NCBI GenBank assembly: GCA_964511425.1
Contig: CAZEFI010000002.1
Location: 124,001 to 188,000 of the forward strand
Direction of reading: 5' to 3'
Origin: Bin55 sp964511425
GTDB lineage: Bacteria > Pseudomonadota > Gammaproteobacteria > Pseudomonadales > Azotimanducaceae
Length of the DNA stretch: 64,000 nucleotides
A model generated the notes under the pieces. That model made no database searches. It was given only the letters and a program-made list of their open reading frames with translations, and was not told the DNA's origin. Made by a program: the position numbers and the translations under genes. Positions 44,672 through 54,239 of the stretch are shown in pieces; position 1 is the stretch's first letter, and every line of letters begins with the position of its first letter.

Positions 44672-45133
44672 GTGAGCTATTTCATCGGTTCGATGGTACC
44701 TGCTGAAACTCGCGAGTTATTACGAACGAACAGCCCGGACATCGACAATGTGCGGTGGGTGAACCCCCAGAAATACCACATCACGTTTGAGTACTTCGCG
44801 GAACTACCTGATGAATCATTCCATGAAGTTCATCGTAAGGTCCATACTCTTTCAAATTACTTTCCCTTGCAGTGCGAGGCTCAGTGTTTTTCTGGATTTC
44901 CTTCTTATCGAAGGGCTCGAGTAATTGTCGCACTCCTCAAGCTAGCAAACAACGATATCGGTAAAGTTTGCAACAACAAACGATTCACTCCCCACGTTAC
45001 TGTGGGATATGCACGCAGTCGAAAAGTATGTGTACCACCAACTTCCTTCGATCTTCAATTTAGCTTCGAACGTCCTGCTTTGTTTCGGTCGGAGAAAAGC
45101 CTCTATACGGAGATCACCTCAAACAACACCTGA
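44672..45133 (+). CDS. thpR: 2H phosphoesterase (2'-5' RNA ligase family, ThpR-like)
   Basis: 153 residues from GTG 44672. The two HxTx active-site motifs are present as HITF (about residues 36-39) and HVTV (about 108-111), with EYFAELPD and FTPHVTVGYAR contexts that match ThpR. The substrate is usually an RNA 2',3'-cyclic phosphate or similar ester. It is about 20 residues shorter than E. coli ThpR, ending soon after the second motif. Co-transcribed with cysQ. Confidence 0.88.
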   Translation: MSYFIGSMVPAETRELLRTNSPDIDNVRWVNPQKYHITFEYFAELPDESFHEVHRKVHTLSNYFPLQCEAQCFSGFPSYRRARVIVALLKLANNDIGKVCNNKRFTPHVTVGYARSRKVCVPPTSFDLQFSFERPALFRSEKSLYTEITSNNT

Positions 45134-45257
45134 ACGGAAGGTCGTGAAAATCCTGTTCCCTTCAGATCCTTTGAGCTCGGTCGAATTCGAAGCACGGCAT
45201 CGTACGCGCGCAAAGTAAATTGTTTTAAAGGTAAAACATTATTTGTAATATCCGATT

Positions 45258-48200
45258 TCACTTGAGTTCGGTCGTTTTGCGCCATCGAATTGCGTCGGCG
45301 TAAACGATAGACGGTCTGCTCACACCGACTAGGCTGACATCAGTTCTACCGGCGGTCAGTTCAAAGTCTGCAACAAACTTCCACCCTATTTCTGGAGATT
45401 CTGGAGAGAATTCTTTTCTCCAAAGATTCGAACTATTCTCGACTTCAAAGTGAAAATTTGCAAGACTACCATATTCTCGGCGGTTTGAAGGATGATGCAC
45501 ATAGAAGTCAAGTGCCCAATTACCTTCATTTGGGATCTCAGCCTCGAATCGTACGGAATGTACTTTCAACGAAGCAGGAACCGAAGACATTGCGACCGTA
45601 CGTCGGAATCTACCAAACGCGTTTTGTTCGGTTCGTCGTATCCAACGGGAATCCGGGATACTAAATCGCCGGTCTATATCTGGAAGCGTACCATCGAAAA
45701 TCTCGGGTAAGACAGATACCCAAAACCAGTCTTGTGGTACGACACGAAATGTTCCACCTCTAGGAGGTGATTGATATGCGATGAAACCTGTATCTAAGTC
45801 ATCGACGATTATCTCAGTCGAATGTGGTAGGAAATCGCTCTCTTCTAAAACATCTTCGGGTACTCGCGACGTATCGAGTTCGACATTCTTAAATGGTACG
45901 AAGATGCCTATTGGACCCCGATTTAACGATAAACCAGTATCAACCGTAAACGATCGACCAACGGATTCTACCGAATCTTCTTCCCACAGTAACGTCAATC
46001 GTTTTGAAGTGTTCCCCTCTAAGACTGTAGGCTGAAAAGAACGCCTTAATGAATAGAAATAACCCGATGTGGATGAAGTATTAGCTATTTCGAACCTATA
46101 GAGATATCGTGGCTCACCGTGTTCATTATCCGCAATTCGAGTCGTAATACCAGGTGAAACTTCAAAAGCAGCGAGGTTATCTTTCGCTAACCAGTCCTCT
46201 AAAAAAAGATCGAAATTGAGATCAACTTCACGGGCAAGATTTGTCGCGTCGGCATATGAAAACTGTGTTCCTATGAATGTTCGTCTAAGTGTTGATAGCC
46301 AACGTTCGACGTTGGCGCGATCTCTCCGGAAGCTGAAGTAATAGAAGAGAGCTTTATGAATCAATTTACTCTTGAGATAGAGTACTTCAAAATCTTGTCG
46401 ATGTGAATTAAGATCGAAATTTAATTCGGGCAAGGCCGTCTGTTCTAAAAGATTCCGTATGGTTGGCCGAGATCCATGGTGTTCTTCGCTGAAGCTCAGT
46501 ACCTCTTTCCCGTACGGTCCGGTACTTCGACTGCGCCCAATGCCCATAGCGGCAGGAAGATTGAGACCAGTCATACGAGACGTCTCCGCAGTCGCATAGA
46601 TAGAAAACAATCCGTCAGCAAACGATGGAGTAAATTGACCAGCCATCGTATGAAAAATGAGATCGAGGGCTCTACGATGTTCCCCGGATGCAGAAACTAG
46701 ATGCCCCCACAATTGATCTCGAACAGCACTATCCAAAGTGTCTATACCAAGCGCGTTCTCCGACGCGTGGTAGAGGAAATTCCAAATACTGTTGAATGTT
46801 CGTTCAGGCTCTACATCGAGTGACTCAACCTCTCTCACCAAAAGGTCAACATTTAGAGTGGGAAATCCCCGTTCCTTTAATAAGATCACACTTGGTAGTG
46901 AATTTAAGCGATTCATACGCCATCCACCACCGATTGTGCGCAATTTATTTGGTACCTCCACGAAAACGAGAGACTGGTAAGGTATAGGAACTCCGTTGTC
47001 ATCAAAATCCTCTAGATAGCCTTCGATTTTCTCCAGAAAATTGTTGTGGTGTTGCTCGAGCGCAACAAAATTTTGTGAGTGCTTGGAATGTAAGTACAAA
47101 GCCAATTTAATGTTCTCAAAGGTATGTGCGAATTCAACATATTCAGCAGCGAATAGTCCTATCGAAGCAATAGGAACGTTGGACTTTGCCACGTATTGGT
47201 TCGCGGTGCTTGAGTTCGTTCGCGAAGTGCCTGGTCCGACCACTCTCCATGTTGGTTGTGCAACCAGTTCGACCAGTAAGTCGACATCAAAATAGTCCGA
47301 TCGCAGAGAATCATCGTCTGCGGACTTGGGAACCGGCCCTGGGATTGGATACCAATAGACGCCAGGCATCAACGCGACGAAATTACGACTAAAAATCGAA
47401 CCGTGAGTCCCAAACGAATGTAGTGCTTGTATCGGAAAATGTTTGTCCGCAAGATAATCGTAGGGGGTATTAAGATAGGCGAAGTGCGGATTTGGTTTGC
47501 CCTCGGCAACAATGTTGAGGGTGTAATCGGTTGCGGGTTCGATCTCGAACGGAACCGCAACTTCCAATAAACCATTGGTGAATTCATACTCACACGGAGT
47601 CTCATTCACGTCAAATACGGTAATCTCGTATCCCGGATTTAAGGTGAACACCAGCGACTGAATCGGCGTAGTAGACTTAATCATGAATTTCATGTCCACG
47701 TCAATCCGCACTTGCTTGTTCGGATTGATTTGAACATCCCCAGTGATTGTTCGAACGTCTAATCTGTCCTTCCATTGGTACGTCAAATGGGCTTCTCTCC
47801 AGCTATCGATTTCGCTCGAATTGTTCAGTTCGTACAGTACGCCGGAAGACAATACCAGCATACCGAGACCTAGCGTCGTAAGTGGCACCAATCGAGTCCA
47901 AACTCTATGCAGTGAATCCGTACGCTGATAACACCATGCTCCTAAACCAACGAGAGCTAGAACGATCAGAAGCGTACCAACGCGCATGATCCATGACGTC
48001 GTCGATGGTAGCTCAGGCAAGATGTCAGATATGAATAGGGTTTGATTCGACGAATGAGAGATGAGATCGACAAACGAAGACGGCGTATTCAGCACCCACA
48101 AGTAATACACTATCATCACCAAAACACTCGACGCTAGAACGAGCAACCGGGAATGAAACACTTTGGTCAGCAAGAGAAAAGATGTTGTCCAAAACAGTAG

Positions 48201-48785
48201 AGCTACTGGCGTGTCTACGATCAACAGATTAAACATCGAGTGGAGTTGGAGGGTATCGGCGATATCGAAATGGAAGAGTCCAGACCCAAAGCCGAACAGT
48301 TGCATCAAGAGCACATTAATACAAACGATTGCCCAAATCAACCCTGAGTAACAGAGAGTTTGACCTAGTTGAAACTCCAAATTCGTTACCGGCTTTGATT
48401 CAAGAACTTCTTCCAATCGATGAATTTGTAAGCGGTACAGTCGGTCAAAGACCAGCAAGAGCAGCCCCGCTTGAAAGAATAGGAAGTATGCTGGATCCAG
48501 ATTCCCTAGTAAATACATTGGAGTTCCACCAATGAAACTTACGTTGTAGGGTGCAATGTTGACATACACTAGGCACGAAAGTACATAAGCACTCATAGCT
48601 GCGCCTGATAGGAGGAACACAACGAACCAAAATCGGCATAGGTGGAGTATGCTCCTTAGTTCGGTTCGCGCTACAAACACCACAGACCAAAGAGACACAG
48701 TATTGGCCGATACTGTACTCAAGTGATTGATAGGATCCTTGGGCTCATGAGGTGATGAAATCAATTTCTTCAATGCCATCAACAT
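45258..48785 (-). CDS. ABC-2-like permease fused to degenerate M1-peptidase-like and golvesin-like domains
   Basis: 1175 residues. The N-terminal 330 residues hold about six to seven membrane segments in an ABC-2 permease pattern. Then comes a large periplasmic region. It resembles M1 aminopeptidases: a beta-rich N-terminal domain (about 340-560) and a helical part in which the place of HExxH reads FHTMAGQF (about 707-714), followed by SFADGLFSIYA at the usual WLNEGLA position; zinc ligands are lost, so it should not be a peptidase. The last 110 residues look like a golvesin C-terminal carbohydrate-binding-like domain (WALDFYVHHP to YADAIRW). No ABC ATPase gene lies next to it. ABC-2/M1 fusions are known in bacteria; the function is not. 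Confidence 0.72.
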   Translation of the reverse strand: MLMALKKLISSPHEPKDPINHLSTVSANTVSLWSVVFVARTELRSILHLCRFWFVVFLLSGAAMSAYVLSCLVYVNIAPYNVSFIGGTPMYLLGNLDPAYFLFFQAGLLLLVFDRLYRLQIHRLEEVLESKPVTNLEFQLGQTLCYSGLIWAIVCINVLLMQLFGFGSGLFHFDIADTLQLHSMFNLLIVDTPVALLFWTTSFLLLTKVFHSRLLVLASSVLVMIVYYLWVLNTPSSFVDLISHSSNQTLFISDILPELPSTTSWIMRVGTLLIVLALVGLGAWCYQRTDSLHRVWTRLVPLTTLGLGMLVLSSGVLYELNNSSEIDSWREAHLTYQWKDRLDVRTITGDVQINPNKQVRIDVDMKFMIKSTTPIQSLVFTLNPGYEITVFDVNETPCEYEFTNGLLEVAVPFEIEPATDYTLNIVAEGKPNPHFAYLNTPYDYLADKHFPIQALHSFGTHGSIFSRNFVALMPGVYWYPIPGPVPKSADDDSLRSDYFDVDLLVELVAQPTWRVVGPGTSRTNSSTANQYVAKSNVPIASIGLFAAEYVEFAHTFENIKLALYLHSKHSQNFVALEQHHNNFLEKIEGYLEDFDDNGVPIPYQSLVFVEVPNKLRTIGGGWRMNRLNSLPSVILLKERGFPTLNVDLLVREVESLDVEPERTFNSIWNFLYHASENALGIDTLDSAVRDQLWGHLVSASGEHRRALDLIFHTMAGQFTPSFADGLFSIYATAETSRMTGLNLPAAMGIGRSRSTGPYGKEVLSFSEEHHGSRPTIRNLLEQTALPELNFDLNSHRQDFEVLYLKSKLIHKALFYYFSFRRDRANVERWLSTLRRTFIGTQFSYADATNLAREVDLNFDLFLEDWLAKDNLAAFEVSPGITTRIADNEHGEPRYLYRFEIANTSSTSGYFYSLRRSFQPTVLEGNTSKRLTLLWEEDSVESVGRSFTVDTGLSLNRGPIGIFVPFKNVELDTSRVPEDVLEESDFLPHSTEIIVDDLDTGFIAYQSPPRGGTFRVVPQDWFWVSVLPEIFDGTLPDIDRRFSIPDSRWIRRTEQNAFGRFRRTVAMSSVPASLKVHSVRFEAEIPNEGNWALDFYVHHPSNRREYGSLANFHFEVENSSNLWRKEFSPESPEIGWKFVADFELTAGRTDVSLVGVSRPSIVYADAIRWRKTTELK

Positions 48786-49029
48786 CGTTGCGTGCTACGA
48801 GCGGTAGCATCGTTCAATTTCGAGATGTGTGCGGAATACAACGGACATCAAATGTGTGATTCTTTGGTTCAATAGCATCAGTAGAGAAAGGTCCACGGAA
48901 ATACATCGCCCACCTGTCTACGATAAGTACGTCCCATTTCCTGCTAAGAATCCTACACTACTTTGGCTGAGTACAATTTGGTACAACGTTCATACAGATG
49001 TCGTAGAATGACAGGAGGGTAGTATCGCT

Positions 49030-51006
49030 ATGCAGTTCCGTTCATTTGTTAAAGTACTCTTGATTTCCGGTTTCTTTGTACTTCTTGGTTGTGATCAATC
49101 ACAGGAAGTACAACAACTAGAACAGAGTACCATGCTGGGAGAAATGAAATTTCCAGAATTCGTGGGGGCCGACATACCCGGTGCTCCTAAATTGCAAGCT
49201 CCGATACTGATTATGGCGGGTGATGCACCGGTACTGACCGAAAAACACGGGCTCGCTGCACCAGCACTTTGGGATTGGGATGGCGATGGACTCCGAGATT
49301 TACTAGTTGGTGAGTTTGAAACCAATTCGGGAGAACTCTTTCCCATGGCAGAAGAAGGTTCGACCATTCGTGTATATCGAAACATGGGTTCTGATGACAA
49401 TCCGCAATTCACAAGTGAATTTGAATGGGCAAGAGATACCGAAGGGACTGTTATGGAAGTGCCTCAATGGTGTTGCATTGGTTTTACCCCATACTTCTAT
49501 GACTTAGACGATGACGGTTATGAAGACATCATTACAGGTCAATACCATCCAGGCGAAGTAACTTGGTTTCGGGGTAGTGAAGAGGGATTCCTACCCGGAG
49601 TGAAATTGCAACAAGAGGGAAATCCTGCATCTGATTGGAACTCGATGATGCTTGAATTAGCAGAAAATCCCGATGATGTAGTCCGACCCGACCCTATTGA
49701 AACATTCGATTATTGGGTATATTCGTCTGCATCTATGGGAGACTTCGACGATGACGGTGATTTCGACCTGATATTTGGTGGTAATGCATTAAAAATCAGT
49801 GAAAATATCGGTACGAAAAAGGAACCGAAATTTGGCCGTCGAGAACTGCTCCTGGACGTAAACGGTAAGCCATTAACCATTGGAGAGACTGCAACGGACG
49901 AACAAGTTGAAAATTGGACACATTCTATTGGGTTAGCGCTTGCGAGTGATTTTAAAACCTCCCCGTATGTTGTCGATTGGGATCGAGACGGAATCTTGGA
50001 TCTGTTAGTCACCGGAAGCTACATTAGCAAGGGAGACATGGCAGTTGCATTCTTTAAAGGGACCAAAGTCGACGGACAACATCGATTTCACCCAGCAATT
50101 GATCTATTAGCAACTGAAGATGGGAGCAAAGCTTTACCTGGAAGTGGTCCTCGTTTATATGTCGATGATTGGAATCGAGACGGTACTCCCGATCTCATCA
50201 TAGGTGCAAGTGTCGCGACCGTAAACGACGGTGAATTTTCGGAGGAGTTGTCATGGGAGTGGGAATCCGTCAATAAAGTTCAAGCCGCAGGAAAAGATCC
50301 AGGTCGATATCCACCTCGAGAGAAACCAACACGCGAAGCGTACTTAGCAAAGCATGAGGATACTGGTGGTTGGTGGGAGTCTGAGGAAGAATTTGACGAG
50401 TTCTTTCAGATGCAAGTTGACTACTGGGAGGAAACTGTTGGTGTTTTACACGACACAGGTCGTGCGCACTGGCTAACCATGCGCCATCAAGGACGTGTCT
50501 ACGTGATGTTGGGTACCGAAGCAGATGACACAGACACAGTGGAAACTAAAGTACCGGAGACGACCAAACGCGTTGATGAAACGTCGCAATTAGCACCCAC
50601 CTCCAATCAACCGGTTCAAGTGAGTCTTGTCGTCCCAGAGCAGGTTGAACAAGGAAGCTCAACGAGAATTTCTCTAACGATTGAAATTGAGGATGGGTGG
50701 TACATCTATGCTCCAACAGGAAAAAACGCCGAACAAGGAATGAAAGAGACTAAGGTCTCGTTTACCGTACCTGATGATTTACAACGAATTGGAGCAGCGA
50801 AGTTACCAATGCACCAATTCAAAGGATCGTACGAAGTCTATCGGGGATCGAATGTTGCAGTGATTCAAAAAATCGGTACTGAAAACAGTGCTCCAGGTGA
50901 GTACACGATCGAAAGCGAGGTGACCTACCAGACCTGTAATGACGATCTATGCTTACCGCCAAAAACCGTACAACTTTCGGCAGTTTTACTCGTTGCAGAA
51001 AATTAG
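49030..51006 (+). CDS. FG-GAP repeat lipoprotein with C-terminal DsbD-alpha-like domain
   Basis: 658 residues. Lipoprotein signal ending in FVLLGC (about 1-22). At least five FG-GAP/VCBS calcium-type repeats follow (DWDGDGLRDLLVG, DLDDDGYEDIITG, DFDDDGDFDLIFG, DWDRDGILDLLVTG, DWNRDGTPDLIIG), so it forms a beta propeller on the periplasmic or outer face. After a linker (about 510-540) the C terminus is like the DsbD N-terminal (alpha) domain: VEQGSSTRISLTIEIEDGWYIYAP and the redox pair in YQTCNDDLCLPP (Cys636, Cys641). In DsbD that pair carries electrons to periplasmic partners. A stand-alone, lipid-anchored copy joined to a propeller is unusual. A ribosome site AGGAGGG precedes the ATG. Confidence 0.8.
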   Translation: MQFRSFVKVLLISGFFVLLGCDQSQEVQQLEQSTMLGEMKFPEFVGADIPGAPKLQAPILIMAGDAPVLTEKHGLAAPALWDWDGDGLRDLLVGEFETNSGELFPMAEEGSTIRVYRNMGSDDNPQFTSEFEWARDTEGTVMEVPQWCCIGFTPYFYDLDDDGYEDIITGQYHPGEVTWFRGSEEGFLPGVKLQQEGNPASDWNSMMLELAENPDDVVRPDPIETFDYWVYSSASMGDFDDDGDFDLIFGGNALKISENIGTKKEPKFGRRELLLDVNGKPLTIGETATDEQVENWTHSIGLALASDFKTSPYVVDWDRDGILDLLVTGSYISKGDMAVAFFKGTKVDGQHRFHPAIDLLATEDGSKALPGSGPRLYVDDWNRDGTPDLIIGASVATVNDGEFSEELSWEWESVNKVQAAGKDPGRYPPREKPTREAYLAKHEDTGGWWESEEEFDEFFQMQVDYWEETVGVLHDTGRAHWLTMRHQGRVYVMLGTEADDTDTVETKVPETTKRVDETSQLAPTSNQPVQVSLVVPEQVEQGSSTRISLTIEIEDGWYIYAPTGKNAEQGMKETKVSFTVPDDLQRIGAAKLPMHQFKGSYEVYRGSNVAVIQKIGTENSAPGEYTIESEVTYQTCNDDLCLPPKTVQLSAVLLVAEN

Positions 51007-51024
51007 GCTTCGTCTTTCGAAACC

Positions 51025-51795
51025 TTAAGTGAAGATATCAGATTCGTTCGAATCTTTGTCGCTGTCCTGTGCAAGTACCGGGGACTTGGTCTGCGCCGTC
51101 GCGTAGAAACTTTCATAAAGTTGTTTGAAGACATAAGCACCTAAGCTGAGACCTTGCTCGATGTAGTGGTGCCGCTCGGGATCATCCCAAGAAGGTTCGA
51201 TGACGCGAAAAAACTCGTCGGCGTGCCGTTCATCGAGTTCGGCGTGTAGGGTGTAGTGCCTGAGGTTTTTTCGTTCAACCCACTGGCGGCGCACGACGCT
51301 TGATCCAATACTTGCCGAGATCGAGGCAAAGGCAAGTTCGATTATGCCCATGCACGCAATACCCACCTCAAGTTCCGCTAGCAAGCAGGAACCAGCCAAT
51401 ACGGTATTGAACGCGCGCACTTCTGGCCAAATCGACATTTCATCTCCGATAGTGCTCATATCACTTCCCAATGAGGATAAAAACTCAACGAAAGTGGTTT
51501 GATGAAACTTACTCTCGGCAAACTCACCGTGTTCTTCCACCACATTCTTGAGAATATCCAGTCGTTGCGTCGGATCCGGAAGTCGTCCAACCAACGCGCT
51601 CATTGGTCGGGGAAAAAAGGTAACCGCAAAGAAAAACTGTTCTTGAGACAATCGAAACATCTCTTTTGTCATGCTACCATCTGCCAACGCCTCAAGATAG
51701 TCGTTCGTCAAAACACCGGATTCTTTTAGTACTTCTTCCGCCCGTTTCGTCACTTGCAAAGTGGGACTATCCGAGGAATCATTCTTTGTTGTCAT
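51025..51795 (-). CDS. Haem-oxygenase-like diiron oxidase (HDO superfamily)
   Basis: 256 residues, all helical. Belongs to the iron-containing redox enzymes with the PqqC/haem-oxygenase fold. A full set of plausible metal ligands is visible: Glu91 and His98 (EFAESKFH, spacing 7), Glu153 (IIELAF), and His184-x3-Asp188-x2-His191 in HAELDERH. That spacing matches HDO enzymes such as CADD, UndA and BesC, which activate oxygen to cleave or desaturate amino acids, fatty acids or similar small molecules. The substrate is not evident. It is the last gene of the operon with the GNAT and DUF3419 genes (3 bases after the GNAT gene), so it probably acts on their product. Convergent with the FG-GAP gene. 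Confidence 0.85.
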   Translation of the reverse strand: MTTKNDSSDSPTLQVTKRAEEVLKESGVLTNDYLEALADGSMTKEMFRLSQEQFFFAVTFFPRPMSALVGRLPDPTQRLDILKNVVEEHGEFAESKFHQTTFVEFLSSLGSDMSTIGDEMSIWPEVRAFNTVLAGSCLLAELEVGIACMGIIELAFASISASIGSSVVRRQWVERKNLRHYTLHAELDERHADEFFRVIEPSWDDPERHHYIEQGLSLGAYVFKQLYESFYATAQTKSPVLAQDSDKDSNESDIFT

Positions 51796-51798
51796 AAA

Positions 51799-52770
51799 CT
51801 AGATCTCCGATGAACTAACTAAAAAAGGGAAGTTTTCGTTCAGGCTGACACCATATATAGACGCAGAGTAGGCTTCGTATTCGATGTCTTCAAGCCTACT
51901 TTGAAGTGCTTTCAAATGTATGTCGGGAACTGTCACAAAAAGGTGCGTAAAGCCCAATGAACGACTCCGTTCACAGGCGTGAGGTACTAATTGTGCAATA
52001 TGCTCTGGTTCAGAATATGACAAGTACGTCATGTGAGCGTACCGATATTCACTTCGGTCGCGATCGAATAATCTCTTCGCCCGACGAGTATCTTCAAGAA
52101 GCGCACAAGCACTGGTGTGTTGATCCACAAGCCAGATGGGGGGTTCGCGCGCCCGCAACAATGGATTCATCGAAACCCAATGAGCATCGGTGAACAAAGT
52201 TCGATGAGGTTCGACCTCACCCAACTCAGAGTCCCATTGCAAGTCATGCTCTATCACGTCAGATTCCCAAGGAAAATCTTTGGTTGTCGAGAAACTTAGC
52301 AAATGTACGCGACCTGCCCAAGAAAATTGCGGGACTCCAACTCGGCCGGTGTATTGCCTCGGAGTGACAGATGTGCCGTCCATGACCACCGAATAGGCAG
52401 AAGAAATTTGCGGTCTCAACCAAAGAATTGCGGTCCGCGCCAGCCGATAGAGTAACGTACTACCCTGAAGTTCTTTCGTAATTTTCACGTCCGCTACATA
52501 GGCAACTTGTGAAATTTTGCCCGACGATGAACGAAGGGTGCGGATCACTGCACTCAAAATTCCGACTACTTCATCTTCTCTCAACGCGACAAAACAGTAA
52601 GCATCACCCATCGCGCTGAAAAAATCAGTGTACCGACTCGGATGTTCGATCCGAAACTCTTTGGTTTCGCCTAACGGATACCAAAATTGAAGTTCGAAAT
52701 CGCGCAATAAGAAATTGAATTCATCAATCTCTTGCGCGGTCACACGAAAAATCTGTAAAGTCTCGGCCAT
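51799..52770 (-). CDS. GNAT-family acyltransferase-like protein, two GNAT halves
   Basis: 323 residues. The first half (about 5-160) has a GNAT pattern: DAYCFVALREDEVVGILSAVIRT and YVADVKITKELQGSTLLYRLA, where the acyl-CoA loop (Q/RxxGxG/A) is altered to QGST. The second half (about 165-320) repeats a GNAT-like order (MTYLSYSEPEHIAQLVPHACERSRSLGFTHLFVTVPD) and may be a degenerate copy. The expected reaction is N-acylation with an acyl-CoA, but the altered loop means activity is uncertain. It sits between the DUF3419 gene (48 bases upstream) and the diiron oxidase gene (3 bases downstream). Confidence 0.72.
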   Translation of the reverse strand: MAETLQIFRVTAQEIDEFNFLLRDFELQFWYPLGETKEFRIEHPSRYTDFFSAMGDAYCFVALREDEVVGILSAVIRTLRSSSGKISQVAYVADVKITKELQGSTLLYRLARTAILWLRPQISSAYSVVMDGTSVTPRQYTGRVGVPQFSWAGRVHLLSFSTTKDFPWESDVIEHDLQWDSELGEVEPHRTLFTDAHWVSMNPLLRAREPPIWLVDQHTSACALLEDTRRAKRLFDRDRSEYRYAHMTYLSYSEPEHIAQLVPHACERSRSLGFTHLFVTVPDIHLKALQSRLEDIEYEAYSASIYGVSLNENFPFLVSSSEI

Positions 52771-52818
52771 TGTGAAATCTTTCGACGTCGATAGGTCAAT
52801 GATCGAATTTGGCGGACG

Positions 52819-53907
52819 TCACAACTTCTGACCACAATGTACGCTACGGTAGAAGTAACTCTGATCTGCACGGTGTAAAACGTCCGACTCCTCACCTAAC
52901 CACGAAAATTGATCACCGAGCGTTCGAATCGATAAGTTCGAGTTTAACTGTCGAATCAAGGTATATCCCTTCGGTCTTAATCGACGCCAAGTTAATTCTA
53001 ACAATGAACGAGCTTCATCCTCGGTTAGCCAATCTAACACATTTGACAGATGAATGTAGTCGAATTGAATATCAGACTGAGCCAGATAGTTTTGCACCGT
53101 CGATTTTTCATACCTCAGCTCAGCACCGACTCTTTGTACAGGAAGATTAAGCCAGGGAGCAGCCGGTTTTGACTTGGCTGACGAAGCGAGAACCTGCCAG
53201 AGAAAATGAGTCGAACTGGCATTAAAACAGTGCAAGGCATGTATGGTACGTTGAAAGAAATGAGTGGAAAATTGCATGACTGGATTTTGCGTCGCAGTTG
53301 CGCCAAACAGTGCCACCAAGTTTTCTAATCTCATGAATCGATCGAAACTCTCAAGCAATCCAGCGACAAAATCGGGATGTGATCCAAGCCAGCGAACTTG
53401 AGCACTCGTGTCCGCCAAACATAATAGATCGAGTACATCGTCAGATAATGAAGTTACCGAATTACTGATTTGCCGAAATAAAGCTTCATATCGACCCACA
53501 TAATCTAGACCCAAGTCTAAGATGAACTCCGGTGGGCCAAATACACTTACCTCATCACCAGTGTCCTCGCAGATTCGGTTCAACTCTCTCTCCCTTGTTT
53601 CAGCGGAGGCGTCCAGATGTCCCAGAAACTTCAAACGCGAGTTCATACCTTGGTCTCGTAATAGAACGAGTTTGACGCGACATAGAGCTAGTTGTGCTGG
53701 ATTCGGATCAACGACATGAACGGCAATGACATTGGGCAGCGCAGCTAGCACAGCAAGGGTGCACCCACCCGACCCTACAATGAGAAGTGTCGACTTTTTT
53801 GGAAGACGTTCGACAACCCATGTATCTAACCTTGGATCCTCACGAACTTGTGCGAATCGAAGTGGAAGATCTAAGGATTCATGTACCCAATTGGGCAATC
53901 GGTCCAC
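52819..53907 (-). CDS. BtaA-like (DUF3419) 3-amino-3-carboxypropyl transferase
   Basis: 362 residues from GTG 53907 (an in-frame stop lies 10 bases upstream). The Rossmann SAM site reads LLIVGSGGCTLAVLA (about 41-55), then HVVDPNPAQLALCRVKL (about 64-80), the hallmark of the DUF3419/BtaA family; the C-terminal part (DYIHLSNVLDWLTEDEARSLLELTWRRLRPKG) also fits. BtaA moves the aminocarboxypropyl group of SAM to diacylglycerol, first step of betaine lipid synthesis. The BtaB N-methyltransferase that would finish that lipid is absent, and the partners here are a GNAT-like protein and a diiron oxidase, so the acceptor may not be a lipid. First gene of a three-gene minus-strand operon. Confidence 0.82.
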   Translation of the reverse strand: MDRLPNWVHESLDLPLRFAQVREDPRLDTWVVERLPKKSTLLIVGSGGCTLAVLAALPNVIAVHVVDPNPAQLALCRVKLVLLRDQGMNSRLKFLGHLDASAETRERELNRICEDTGDEVSVFGPPEFILDLGLDYVGRYEALFRQISNSVTSLSDDVLDLLCLADTSAQVRWLGSHPDFVAGLLESFDRFMRLENLVALFGATATQNPVMQFSTHFFQRTIHALHCFNASSTHFLWQVLASSAKSKPAAPWLNLPVQRVGAELRYEKSTVQNYLAQSDIQFDYIHLSNVLDWLTEDEARSLLELTWRRLRPKGYTLIRQLNSNLSIRTLGDQFSWLGEESDVLHRADQSYFYRSVHCGQKL

Positions 53908-54239
53908 AGAATAAATTCACTAACTGGTGGGAATTCACAGATTTTAGATTGAGGTTGCTCGTAAACTAACTCACCCTTAAACAACTACTTGAAACTACTT
54001 ACGAGCTATCCTTAAAATTCTGGGGGTTATACACTTTATTTGACGGCGGCGAGGCACGTCGTCGTCAATCGTGGAGAAGATGTCAGACTTCCTAGTGGTA
54101 GGTAGCAATTTTCGGTGAAACGAATCGGTGGTACCAATAAGGTACGCTCAGAAAAATACTTCTCTTGCTTTGTCAAGTAGAGTGTATGCATGCCAAAATT
54201 CTCGCTTCTTCGTCCTAACTGAAGACGAACAATCGATTC
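53908..54239. other. Intergenic region upstream of tRNA-Phe and the DUF3419 operon
   Basis: About 330 bases with no gene. It should hold the promoter of the DUF3419-GNAT-oxidase operon (minus) and that of tRNA-Phe (plus; see 54170-54199). I see no hairpin or operator. Confidence 0.5.
54170..54199 (+). promoter_or_regulatory. Possible sigma-70 promoter of tRNA-Phe
   Basis: TTGTCA at 54170-54175 and CAAAAT at 54194-54199 with an 18-base spacer, ending about 40 bases before the tRNA. The -35 is one base off consensus; the -10 is weak. Other placements are possible. Confidence 0.3.
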
